From: Candidatus Delongbacteria bacterium
GTDB taxonomy: Bacteria > CAIWAD01 > BS150m-G50
Length of the DNA: 24,416 bases
NCBI GenBank assembly: GCA_016784425.1
Contig: JADHUQ010000011.1
Location: 1-24,416, forward strand
Reading direction: 5' to 3'
Shown: piece after piece, positions 15,362 through 22,804 of the stretch
Layout: each line of letters opens with the position of its first letter
Numbering within the stretch: the first letter of the stretch is position 1
Notes under the pieces: model-generated
What the model was told of the DNA's origin: nothing
Database searches by the model: none
What the model saw: only the letters and a program-made list of their open reading frames with translations
Position numbers and translations under genes: made by a program

Positions 15362-15898
15362 ATGAGCAAGTTAACATTGTCAATACTGACTGTCCTGCTG
15401 GGTAGTTGTCTGGTCGTGATAGCAGTCAACGCCGGTGAGAACGGACAGCCGCTTGGTTGGATCGATTTCGACAGTATCATCATTCCATCTCAGGCTGCTG
15501 AAGTAACCGAAATCAACCTGGACTCATCCATCTTAGGTATGATAAATCTTGATAGTGACAGCACGACCAGGGATATCATTTCACTTCGCCTCAAGACTTT
15601 TGAGATTGACTCGACTGACTTTGAGAAGTACAAGCTGGAGCTGGAGCAGATAGATACCCAGTTCTCAACTGGAATCTGGAAGAGAATGGTGCGGGTTGTC
15701 AAGCCGGGCGAGTTTACCAGCATCAGTTTCTGTATGAACGATTCCCATCCGGCAGGCATGGTGATTTTGTCCGTAGACCACGAAGAGGTCACTGTCATCA
15801 ATATGGTGGGTGTGATCGATCTGGCCAATCTGGACCTGTTAGGTCTGGATGATGCTACATTGGACAGTCTGCAGAAAACTTTGGATGAGGAAGAATAG
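15362..15898 (+). CDS. Exported DUF4252-like protein
   Basis: This 178-residue protein has an N-terminal signal peptide (LSILTVLLGSCLVVIAVNA; cleavage near residue 25). The Cys inside the hydrophobic core is followed by more hydrophobic residues, so lipoprotein processing looks unlikely. The mature part has the DUF4252 pattern: an acidic first half with Ile/Leu repeats (SSILGMINLDSDS), WKRMVRVVKPGEFTSI, and GMVILSVDHEEVTVINMVGVIDL near the end. Members in Bacteroidota sit beside ECF sigma and anti-sigma genes, as here. No biochemical function is established; a role in envelope stress sensing or as a main target of the sigma factor is an inference. GGAGG lies in the end of the anti-sigma gene, six bases before the ATG. 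A hairpin terminator follows 36 bases after the stop. Confidence 0.82.
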   Translation: MSKLTLSILTVLLGSCLVVIAVNAGENGQPLGWIDFDSIIIPSQAAEVTEINLDSSILGMINLDSDSTTRDIISLRLKTFEIDSTDFEKYKLELEQIDTQFSTGIWKRMVRVVKPGEFTSISFCMNDSHPAGMVILSVDHEEVTVINMVGVIDLANLDLLGLDDATLDSLQKTLDEEE

Positions 15899-15934
15899 AG
15901 AGCAGTGACAGCAGTCGGAAAAGAAAATAAAAAA

Positions 15935-15959
15935 AGCGGTGAGGGGCAATCCCACCGCT
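15935..15959. terminator. Hairpin terminator between converging operons
   Basis: AGCGGTG (15935-15941) pairs with CACCGCT (15953-15959), with GGG/CCC able to extend inside the loop. It lies 36 bases after the DUF4252 stop. The A-rich stretch 15920-15934 gives a T tract only on the minus strand, so it would work best for transcripts of the PHP/glycosyltransferase operon, 415 bases beyond its last stop, while the stem may also end the sigma operon. Confidence 0.6.
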
Positions 15960-16374
15960 ATACTCATTCTTGCGGGCGCATAATTATTTTTCACCCGAAG
16001 CGAGTTAACTCCTTCTGAATTACGGCTGCAATCCTAAGGCACAGAAAAACTGTAAAAGGACCTGAAACATGAGAGGTCATCATTTCTACAAACCGTATTT
16101 CAAAATTGTACTTAGCAAAATGAATGCCAAACTAAATACGCAACTGCTATATGACGCAATAACATAAGGATAAGCAGTCACTGCTTCATTTAAGGGACAT
16201 AAATTGTACCTCTGCATGGAATAGAACTGTTCAGTTTCCGTCAGGGTATTTCTCAAAAAATGAGACAGTGGTACATACGCTTCAGCTTCCGTCAGGGAAA
16301 TCGTACACAATTGTGGCTGGATGTATCATCTTGAACTTCAGCTGAACACCCCCTTCAGTAATGGTGTGGTAATA
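15960..16374. other. AT-rich intergenic region with a 17-base direct repeat
   Basis: These 415 bases are clearly more AT-rich than the flanking genes and hold no convincing gene. A 74-codon minus-strand frame (16086-16310) with a hydrophobic end is present but lacks any recognised feature. TTCAGYTTCCGTCAGGG occurs at 16230-16246 and 16281-16297 with one mismatch, 51 bases apart. Between them is a small TCTCA/TGAGA hairpin (16251-16265), and a TTCAGCTGAA palindrome follows at 16336-16345. Confidence 0.5.
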
Positions 16375-17913
16375 TTATTTAGACAGGAAAAGCGGATTGC
16401 TGTAAAAACGATGGCCAAACTGAGTACGACCGGAGATCCTGAGATAGCGCCAATTGGTACCTGCAGGAATGGCAAGACTAATTTCCTGCTGCGATTGACT
16501 ATCCAGCACCAGACAACCGGATTCCTCCCCTGCAATTGTGCCCCAGTGAGTCCTGATATCCCTGATCGGTCCGAAATCATGGTTACTCACCATATGAAGA
16601 GAGAGTGGTGCCGCAGGATCCAGTCGGGCTGGCATCATGATACCCTTCTGTTCCAAAGCCAGCAAAGGTCCTTCCGTGATAAAGGATCGACCCCGTGCCA
16701 GACTCTCGAGCAGGTCGACGATCTCCAGACGCTCTGAGAACAGCCCGGTGCGCCACCAACCGGCACGATATCTGGCAGACCTGGCAACCGTTACAAAAGG
16801 TATCCCCATCCGGCGTGAATGATTGAAGTCGCCATGTGCATCATTTCCGGCAACGATGTATACAGCATGCCCCTGCTGCAGTTGCTCAATCCAGTGATGT
16901 AAAGCAGAAGATAACTCCCGTTTACCCGCTCCGTTTGCTGCCTGGAGTAACCTGATCTTCCGGTAATCCTCCCTCTTCCAGGAACTTCGGCGTAACAGCA
17001 ACCGCTCCAGCCAACCGGGTTGCGATGCGGGATGCGCTGCAATGGCAAGTGCCTCCGGATGCAGTTCAGCCAGGACCTGATCCAGGGACAGCTCCGAACG
17101 GCGATGCAGATTACGCCCGCTGTCACCACTACCCGGTAACAGCCGGGGATCATTCAAGACCAGCAGGTGAATATTGCTCCCGCCGGTGGAACGGACCGAA
17201 ACCTCCTCAGCCGGTAGTAAAAGGTGTGCGGGATCAGACCTGTTCAACTCCGACAGCTCACGACGCAGTTCAGTCCATTCATCTCTGTCAACCAGATCGT
17301 AGGAATGGTCGGTGACCGCAGCAAAATCGAGTTCCAGAGCCCGCATGGCGGTCTGTAACAATTCAAGGGGGGCACCGAACTCCACCTGGTCGTTGCTGGC
17401 TGCTGAATGATAATGCAACTCCCCTGTAAAACAATCCGGTAGTTGTGGTGATGCATCTCGCTGAACATCAATGGTGAAGGGTCGATAGCGACCAGGGTAG
17501 TTATCATTGATAAAGGAGTTTGTCTGCATGCGACTCTGCAGTCGAAAAGTCACCCTGCAGCGTATGAAATGCTGTCCTGCCGGGAGAGGGACCTGGAAAA
17601 TATTATGGTACCACGGTGTATCACAATCGTACTCACCCGGCAGTTGATAGCAGCTGGCAGGAGGGCCGGCAAAATCCACCTTTATCCCGGTCAGCCTGAC
17701 TGGATAGAGATGTGCATCTTTGACGGTCAGGAGCAGTGGAAAATGTGTGCTGCCCTGAGGCACTCGCCAGGGGGTGTCGAAAACGACTTCCGGAAGTCGT
17801 CGGAAAAGCGGATGCCATGGAAGCCAGGGACGGAGGTAGTGGATCTCGGTATAGCCACTGACATATTGTGGTTGCCAGCTTGTGACTGAGTGCAAAGCGG
17901 GAGATACTCTCAT
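16375..17913 (-). CDS. PHP-domain metallohydrolase (CehA/McbA-like)
   Basis: The last gene of the surface-glycan operon encodes 512 residues. Residues 1-160 form a beta-rich domain without a signal peptide. The PHP domain follows with all metal-site motifs: GELHYHS (His167, His169), AVTDHSYD (Asp202, His203), PAEEVSV (Glu236/237), NIHLLVL (His249), AAHPASQ (His294) and GNDAHGDFN (Asp358, His360). A C-terminal beta-rich part covers about 420-512. Relatives hydrolyse phosphoesters or carbamates such as carbaryl, but most are uncharacterised. In this setting a phosphoesterase acting on a sugar-phosphate or lipid-phosphate intermediate is plausible. I chose the ATG at 17913-17911 because it forms an ATGA overlap with the preceding glycosyltransferase stop, as at the other junctions; an in-frame TTG twelve bases earlier is the alternative. 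Confidence 0.85.
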   Translation of the reverse strand: MRVSPALHSVTSWQPQYVSGYTEIHYLRPWLPWHPLFRRLPEVVFDTPWRVPQGSTHFPLLLTVKDAHLYPVRLTGIKVDFAGPPASCYQLPGEYDCDTPWYHNIFQVPLPAGQHFIRCRVTFRLQSRMQTNSFINDNYPGRYRPFTIDVQRDASPQLPDCFTGELHYHSAASNDQVEFGAPLELLQTAMRALELDFAAVTDHSYDLVDRDEWTELRRELSELNRSDPAHLLLPAEEVSVRSTGGSNIHLLVLNDPRLLPGSGDSGRNLHRRSELSLDQVLAELHPEALAIAAHPASQPGWLERLLLRRSSWKREDYRKIRLLQAANGAGKRELSSALHHWIEQLQQGHAVYIVAGNDAHGDFNHSRRMGIPFVTVARSARYRAGWWRTGLFSERLEIVDLLESLARGRSFITEGPLLALEQKGIMMPARLDPAAPLSLHMVSNHDFGPIRDIRTHWGTIAGEESGCLVLDSQSQQEISLAIPAGTNWRYLRISGRTQFGHRFYSNPLFLSK

Positions 17914-18965
17914 CGTCGACCCCAATCGTCCGGCAGGCTGAACCTGGCGATCACAAGTCCAACCAGGAGAGTGACCCAGTAGAAAGGATAGAGAAGGGTA
18001 CTCAGCCAGGGGACAGCCACACCAACCCGTCTGCAGAAACTGCCCACCAGGAGCAGATTACCCGCAGTTACCGAGAGTATGAGAAGAGTCGATTGTGGGA
18101 GGTGTATCACACTGGCAACCGTCAATAGCTGTAGCAGGGCGAAAGCGACCAATCCCAATTTTGTGAACGGTTTCAGGTAGCGCAAACCTTCGAGCCAGCG
18201 CAGTTTCTGTTGCAGGTAAGGTTGCCGGGGGAGTGATGTCGTCCTGACAAGCAGATCGGGTTGGAGGCGGAAATTCACCGGCAGAGATTGCTCCAACACT
18301 CTCTGTACAAGCTGAAGATCCTCTGCGGAATCTCCGGTTATGGTGCGGGCATACTCCACAGTTTTCAACGTGCTGCCCGCTATAGCCAGATTACCTCCAA
18401 AGGCCGATTGGGCGCGTCCCTGCCAGGAAAGCACTTCACCAAAACCGGAGATCAGGAGCCAGTCAAGCAGCTGAAAAGCACTACCCCCCTCAGACAGCAC
18501 GGCACCACCCAGAATTCCCTCCTCAGTCAGGAACCACCTCCTCACCGCCTGTAACCAGCCGGCAGGTAAGCGACAATCAGCATCGGTAAACAGCAGCACA
18601 TCCGCTTCGAGTTGTGGCAGCAATTCCCGCAGGCGGTCTACTTTGCCACGGCGTCCACTGCTGCTGTGGACGATTACCGGATAGGGGGCCTCCTGTTGCA
18701 GCCGATCAAAGAGCTTGCCGGTCATATCAGTGGAGCAGTCATTCACCAGATGTACGGTCAGATCACAATCTGAGCGGTCCTGCTGTTGGAGGGTTTCGAA
18801 CAACAGGGGCAGGGATAGCTCCTCATTGTAGGCTACAATCACCAGGGACATCTTAAGTGTGCGATCCCTGGCGGTAACGGCCGGTCGCTGTGGTGGTGCT
18901 CGATTGATGATCACCAGAGCGGCAGCGAGGTAACAGAGTCCGCCAGCAATAATCAACTGTATCAC
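17910..18965 (-). CDS. GT2 family glycosyltransferase, membrane-anchored (third of operon)
   Basis: This 351-residue enzyme has an N-terminal membrane helix (about residues 1-21), a GT-A catalytic domain and three or four C-terminal membrane helices from about residue 270. GT2 motifs are SLVIVAYNEE, LVNDCSTD, the metal-binding FTDADC (Asp128, Asp130), the acceptor-site pair in DSAEDLQLVQRV and a processive-like QKLRWLEG. The catalytic domain faces the cytoplasm and uses a nucleotide sugar; donor and acceptor are unknown. The GTG start overlaps the deacetylase stop (GTGA) and has GGAGGAG just upstream. Compared with the other two GT2s of the operon it has the shortest N-terminus. Being next to a NodB-type deacetylase suggests that it adds, or follows on, an amino sugar. 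Confidence 0.88.
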   Translation of the reverse strand: MIQLIIAGGLCYLAAALVIINRAPPQRPAVTARDRTLKMSLVIVAYNEELSLPLLFETLQQQDRSDCDLTVHLVNDCSTDMTGKLFDRLQQEAPYPVIVHSSSGRRGKVDRLRELLPQLEADVLLFTDADCRLPAGWLQAVRRWFLTEEGILGGAVLSEGGSAFQLLDWLLISGFGEVLSWQGRAQSAFGGNLAIAGSTLKTVEYARTITGDSAEDLQLVQRVLEQSLPVNFRLQPDLLVRTTSLPRQPYLQQKLRWLEGLRYLKPFTKLGLVAFALLQLLTVASVIHLPQSTLLILSVTAGNLLLVGSFCRRVGVAVPWLSTLLYPFYWVTLLVGLVIARFSLPDDWGRR

Positions 18966-19600
18966 AACTCCTCCCCCTGTAATACAAATCGAACGTTTCT
19001 GGCCAGGCTGGCCTCCAGGTATCCCGGCAGCATCTCCAGCAGTTGCGGTGTGCCCTGAGCATGATCGTGCAGCAGTATGATGTCACCAGCTTGCTGGAGC
19101 CTGAGTAGTCGTCGCTGCAGTAGTTGTGGCTGCAGCGGTCGATAGTCCCTGATCATCAGACTCCAGAGCATGGTTGTTAACTTGAGATCCTCGGCAGCAC
19201 CGGTATAAGTGGGCAGGTAGTAGCCATACGGGGGGCGGCAGAAAAGCGCCCGGGGTAATCCAACCTCCTCGAACTGTCGCTGTTGAACCTGCAATTCGGT
19301 TCGTACAGCCAACCTGGAACGCAGGAGTTGAGATCCATGCTGCATACCGTGCAGCCCCAGCCAATGTCCGCCGGTGCTTATTAACCGGGCGGTTTCAGGG
19401 TGCAGTTGCAGATGATCACCCCGCAGGAAGAACAGCCCCCGCAGATTGAACCGGGCCAGGATCTCCAGCAAATAGGGGGTCCAGACAGGATGGGGGCCGT
19501 CGTCAAAAGTCAACAGCACCCGGTTGTCACCGGTGTGATGCCATGCCCTGTGTTGAAGCAGTCGCAGCCAGCCAGGCGTTCGCAAGCAGCAGTTAATCAT
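18962..19600 (-). CDS. NodB-type polysaccharide deacetylase (CE4), no signal peptide
   Basis: This 212-residue enzyme removes N-acyl groups from a sugar. The NodB motifs are all present: TFDDGPH (Asp33, Asp34), HGMQHGS (metal ligands His84 and His88), the CRPPYGYY loop and ILLHDH (His178). It has neither a signal peptide nor a membrane helix, so it should act in the cytoplasm, as ArnD and NodB do on lipid-linked or oligosaccharide substrates, and unlike secreted PgaB or chitin deacetylases. The core matches the length of short bacterial CE4 proteins. I chose the ATG at 19600-19598, which gives an ATGA overlap with the upstream GT2 stop, over a GTG twelve bases earlier. Its place between two GT2 genes suggests that its product or substrate is an amino sugar added by one of them. 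Confidence 0.9.
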   Translation of the reverse strand: MINCCLRTPGWLRLLQHRAWHHTGDNRVLLTFDDGPHPVWTPYLLEILARFNLRGLFFLRGDHLQLHPETARLISTGGHWLGLHGMQHGSQLLRSRLAVRTELQVQQRQFEEVGLPRALFCRPPYGYYLPTYTGAAEDLKLTTMLWSLMIRDYRPLQPQLLQRRLLRLQQAGDIILLHDHAQGTPQLLEMLPGYLEASLARNVRFVLQGEEL

Positions 19601-20706
19601 CGTTGTCGCCACCTGAAGAGACCGGTCAAACCCAGCAGCGGGCTGAGCGGGATGTAAAGCAATTCCCAGAATTGACCCAGCAGAATCAGGTACCAGCTAA
19701 TATGCAGTCCCTGCAGACGATTGCTATGCTTCAAAAAACCAGTTTCCGCCAGGATCTTTATCAACAGGAGCAATCCGGCCAGAGCAAAGTAGTGCGGTGC
19801 GAACAATCCACACACACCAATGACCAGGACACTGCTTACCAGCAGATAGGCGTTGAGACCGACCAGGGTCAGGCGTAAATCGGGGACGCGGAATTGGGTT
19901 GAGGACCAGCGGGCACGCTGCGACAACAACTGTCCGAAGCCAGCCGGAGCCCGGGAATCAACACGTGCTGCAGCAGCCAGCAGTGGTACTATCTCCCAGC
20001 TGGTAAGCTGATTTATTCGCTGGATCAGAAAAGTATCGTCGCCGGAACGAATCTGCTCAATACCCCGATAGCCACCCACTTCGTTGAAGGCTTCCCGTCG
20101 AAAAGCCAGGTTACTGCCCGAGGCGAACAGAGGCACACCCAGCGCAGCTGTAGCCAGTCCGATTCCGAGTATACCAGCATACTCAACCTGCAGAATGCGT
20201 GATAACATGGTCGAGTCCGCTGTCAGACGGGTCACACCCAGGACCATCCCGGTTATGGGTGTAAAAGCCCGACGCAAGGTTTTCAGCCATTGCTGTCCCG
20301 GCTGGCTGTCCGCGTCACAGATTACTACCAGGGGAAACCGGGCTGCTGCCACACCGAGTGTGATCGCCTCCTTCTTGCCCCGGGAGGTATTTTTTGTTGA
20401 TAACGCTCTAAAGCGAGGATCGGCACCGGCTGCAGCAAATATCAGAGAGGCAGTACTGTCACTGGAGCAATCGTCGATCAGTAGAACCTCATATTCAAAA
20501 CCGGTGTTGTCCTGTTGTCGCAAGGCCTGCAACAACCGTGGGAGATCGCTGGCTTCATTGCGGGCGGCAACAACTACGCTGATGCCCGGCTCCTGCCCGT
20601 TGTCAGGTATCTTCTGCTCGAGCAGATACAAACCACGGCGGTACCAGAGCATCAGCAGTAGATAAAGTAAGGCGTTGAGGATGAACAGTGAGCTCCAGAT
20701 CATCAT
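19597..20706 (-). CDS. GT2 family glycosyltransferase, membrane-anchored (second of operon)
   Basis: The 369-residue protein has a membrane helix at about residues 3-21, a GT-A domain and three to four C-terminal membrane helices. Motifs are SVVVAARNEASD, LIDDCSSDS, VICDADSQP (Asp131, Asp133), GSNLAFRR, SGDDTFLIQRIN and SQRARWSS, the D,D,D,QxxRW set seen in membrane GT2s such as ceramide glucosyltransferase-like and BcsA-like enzymes. It may therefore transfer a sugar to a lipid or build a short chain. Donor and acceptor cannot be read from sequence. The first of two adjacent ATG codons overlaps the stop of the flippase-like gene (ATGA). The stop overlaps the deacetylase start in the same way. 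It lacks a PilZ domain, so there is no direct sign of c-di-GMP control. Confidence 0.9.
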   Translation of the reverse strand: MMIWSSLFILNALLYLLLMLWYRRGLYLLEQKIPDNGQEPGISVVVAARNEASDLPRLLQALRQQDNTGFEYEVLLIDDCSSDSTASLIFAAAGADPRFRALSTKNTSRGKKEAITLGVAAARFPLVVICDADSQPGQQWLKTLRRAFTPITGMVLGVTRLTADSTMLSRILQVEYAGILGIGLATAALGVPLFASGSNLAFRREAFNEVGGYRGIEQIRSGDDTFLIQRINQLTSWEIVPLLAAAARVDSRAPAGFGQLLSQRARWSSTQFRVPDLRLTLVGLNAYLLVSSVLVIGVCGLFAPHYFALAGLLLLIKILAETGFLKHSNRLQGLHISWYLILLGQFWELLYIPLSPLLGLTGLFRWRQR

Positions 20707-21647
20707 CGCCTCCGTCGCAGCAGCATTACTATCGCACCCATCAGGGCGGGGAGGAGAATGTTTATCTCAAACACCAGCACTGCGGCCTGAACGGCAGCAC
20801 TCTGTGATACATGATAAGGAGCCAGTAGCCAGGTTGTCAGCAGTTCGCGGATACCGAGATCGCCCCAGGTGAAGGAGACAAAACTCTTGATGAACATCAT
20901 TCCTGCCAGCGGTGCAAAAAGCGCCAGGTTGAACTCACCTGTGGTAATCCCCAGCAGCAGCAGAAACTGCAGCATGTAAACCAGGTACGCCGAAACTGTG
21001 ACAACCAGCGCCAGGGTGAGAGTGGTGGCACTGACCGATTGCAAAGCGAGTGTGATCCTTGTAGGTACGGATTCCGGATGTCGCCAGCGGTGGGGCACCA
21101 GCAGGTACAATAGTGACGGGCGGTAGAGGAGGAAGAGGAGCAGCGCAAAGCAGCAACTGATCAGCAACAGAGTATAGGGGGAAACTGCCACATTGAGACC
21201 ACTGCCACGGAAGAGAACCTGCCAGAGACCCCAGAGACCGAAACTTCCGGAGACAATACCGTTGAGTAATTTATCGAGAAAGGAAATTGTCACAAGAGAG
21301 GTGGGATTCTTGCTGTCCAGATATAAAGCTCTCAGGTGTACACCCAGGTTGGCTGGTGTAACCAGGCCGGATGCGTAACCAAGCAGGAAGGGGCCGGAAA
21401 GGGTGCGCCAGCTGAGGTCCGGTTGCACCTTGCGGGTCAGAAACCCCCAGCGCCAGTAGTTGAGGATCAGGTTGGGCAGCAGCAGCAACAGCACCAGCTG
21501 CAGTCTTGTATCACGTGGAAACAACAGGACTCTCAGGTCTATCTCAAAGAAGATAAAAATCCAGGTCATTATCATCAAACCGGCCAGGAGGCTGAACCAG
21601 CGGGATTTCAGGATGCGGAACAGGCTTGCCAAGTGAATTCTGCTCAA
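20703..21647 (-). CDS. Flippase-like integral membrane protein (UPF0104/LPG synthase TM family)
   Basis: This 314-residue, very hydrophobic protein has about seven or eight membrane helices with short loops. It matches the family of MprF-type flippase domains and archaeal AglD-like proteins: an early NLILNYWRWGFL, then GYASGLVTPANLGVHLRAL with the Pro and Gly typical of that loop, ISFLDKLLNG, and FTWGDLGIRELLTTWLL near the end. Related proteins are thought to move lipids or glycolipids across the inner membrane. Placed between two GT2 genes, it is the best candidate here for translocating the product. The start is TTG, overlapping the previous stop as TTGA, with an excellent GGAGGAG at six bases. 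No catalytic domain is attached, unlike full-length MprF. Confidence 0.85.
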   Translation of the reverse strand: MSRIHLASLFRILKSRWFSLLAGLMIMTWIFIFFEIDLRVLLFPRDTRLQLVLLLLLPNLILNYWRWGFLTRKVQPDLSWRTLSGPFLLGYASGLVTPANLGVHLRALYLDSKNPTSLVTISFLDKLLNGIVSGSFGLWGLWQVLFRGSGLNVAVSPYTLLLISCCFALLLFLLYRPSLLYLLVPHRWRHPESVPTRITLALQSVSATTLTLALVVTVSAYLVYMLQFLLLLGITTGEFNLALFAPLAGMMFIKSFVSFTWGDLGIRELLTTWLLAPYHVSQSAAVQAAVLVFEINILLPALMGAIVMLLRRRR

Positions 21648-22804
21648 GGCAGCTCCTCCTCGCCATCCTGAGTGAATGTTCCGGCGGAGTTTAAAAGAGT
21701 TCCTGTTACTGCCAGCAACAGTACCAGCGGTGGGAAGAGCAAGAGAAAGAGGAGAGCGCTGCCGCTCTGAAAGCGTTGCCTCAACAGTGACGCTCCCTTA
21801 CGCAATACGCAGAGAAACAGGAGGAGGGTGAAGAGGTAGTAAATAAGCCAGGGTAACAGTAGCTGCGGCAACATCAGCGGTATCAGCGGGAGCAGTAGCA
21901 GACCCAGATAGAAGAGGAAGTGTAACCACCGACTGGATGGGGACAGCTGGGTAACTTTTCCATAACGACGTAAAGCGGCTCTGAGCCAGGAGCGCCAGGA
22001 TGAGGGAGGAGGTGTCGATACCGTACCCTCCAGGGTATAGCCGAAACGACAGCCCGGTTGCCGTCGGAAGAGATCCATCATCAGTATGTCATCGCCCCAG
22101 CGTTTCCCTTTGAGACTGTTCCACCCACCGCAGGCTGCGAGGAGTCTCCGACTGTAACCCCAGTTGCCACCACGGGCAAATAGTGGTCGACCCTGCCCGC
22201 AACCAGCTAAAACCTGCAGGCTGGAAAGAAGATGCTCCAGGTTGAGTAGTACAGACCAGAACCCACTGACCGGTTCAGTCAGCGCAATATGTCCCGGTAT
22301 GACATCATACTGTGATACAATCCTGTCGTAATCCTGCAGCCAGTGTGGGGGTGGTACACAATCAGCGTCCAGAAACAACAGGAAATCACCTTTGGCAGAA
22401 CCGGTCCCGCAACGTAACGCGTTGACTTTTCCACGAAAACCTGGGGAGGGTGTGCTGCTCAGCACCCGCCAGTTAGGGTGCAGCACCGCCTCGCTTTCCA
22501 ACAGGGAAAGAGTAGCGTCCCGTGAACGGTCATTGATCAGGATAAACTCAACCCGATCTGCAGGGAAATCGATGGCAGCCAGTGCCGGGATGGTACTCCT
22601 CAGGCGCTTCTCTTCGTTGTGAGCCGCGATGATTACGCTGAAAAGTGTTGGGTGCGTATCGTCGGAATTACTGCTGGGATTGTTCAGAGAGTGAGTAATT
22701 CGACTGATCCCGTTAAGCATCCAGAGCGCGAAACCGCTCAGAAGAAGTGCGGGTAACAGCAGCGCTAGCCAGACTGTCAGGGGGTGCCACTCAGTGAAGA
22801 TCAT
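21644..22804 (-). CDS. GT2 family glycosyltransferase, membrane-anchored (first of operon)
   Basis: This 386-residue protein has a membrane helix at about residues 10-30, a GT-A domain and several C-terminal membrane helices. Motifs are FSVIIAAHNEE, LINDRSRD, FRGKVNALRCG, LFLDADCVPPP (Asp146, Asp148), ARGGNWGYSRR and RWGDDILMMDLF. It resembles the CrtQ/lipid-glycosylating branch of GT2. The usual C-terminal QxxRW is replaced by LRRYGK, so it is probably not processive and may act on a lipid or a single acceptor. ATG 22804-22802 overlaps the end of the Wzi-like gene by 14 bases. Sequence divergence from the other two GT2s in the operon shows three different enzymes, not recent copies. Confidence 0.88.
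   Translation of the reverse strand: MIFTEWHPLTVWLALLLPALLLSGFALWMLNGISRITHSLNNPSSNSDDTHPTLFSVIIAAHNEEKRLRSTIPALAAIDFPADRVEFILINDRSRDATLSLLESEAVLHPNWRVLSSTPSPGFRGKVNALRCGTGSAKGDFLLFLDADCVPPPHWLQDYDRIVSQYDVIPGHIALTEPVSGFWSVLLNLEHLLSSLQVLAGCGQGRPLFARGGNWGYSRRLLAACGGWNSLKGKRWGDDILMMDLFRRQPGCRFGYTLEGTVSTPPPSSWRSWLRAALRRYGKVTQLSPSSRWLHFLFYLGLLLLPLIPLMLPQLLLPWLIYYLFTLLLFLCVLRKGASLLRQRFQSGSALLFLLLFPPLVLLLAVTGTLLNSAGTFTQDGEEELP

Noticed and set aside
16086..16310. Minus-strand 74-codon frame with a hydrophobic end
   Set aside because: No good ribosome site and no recognised family; its paired LTEAE/LTETE segments simply reflect the 17-base DNA repeat.
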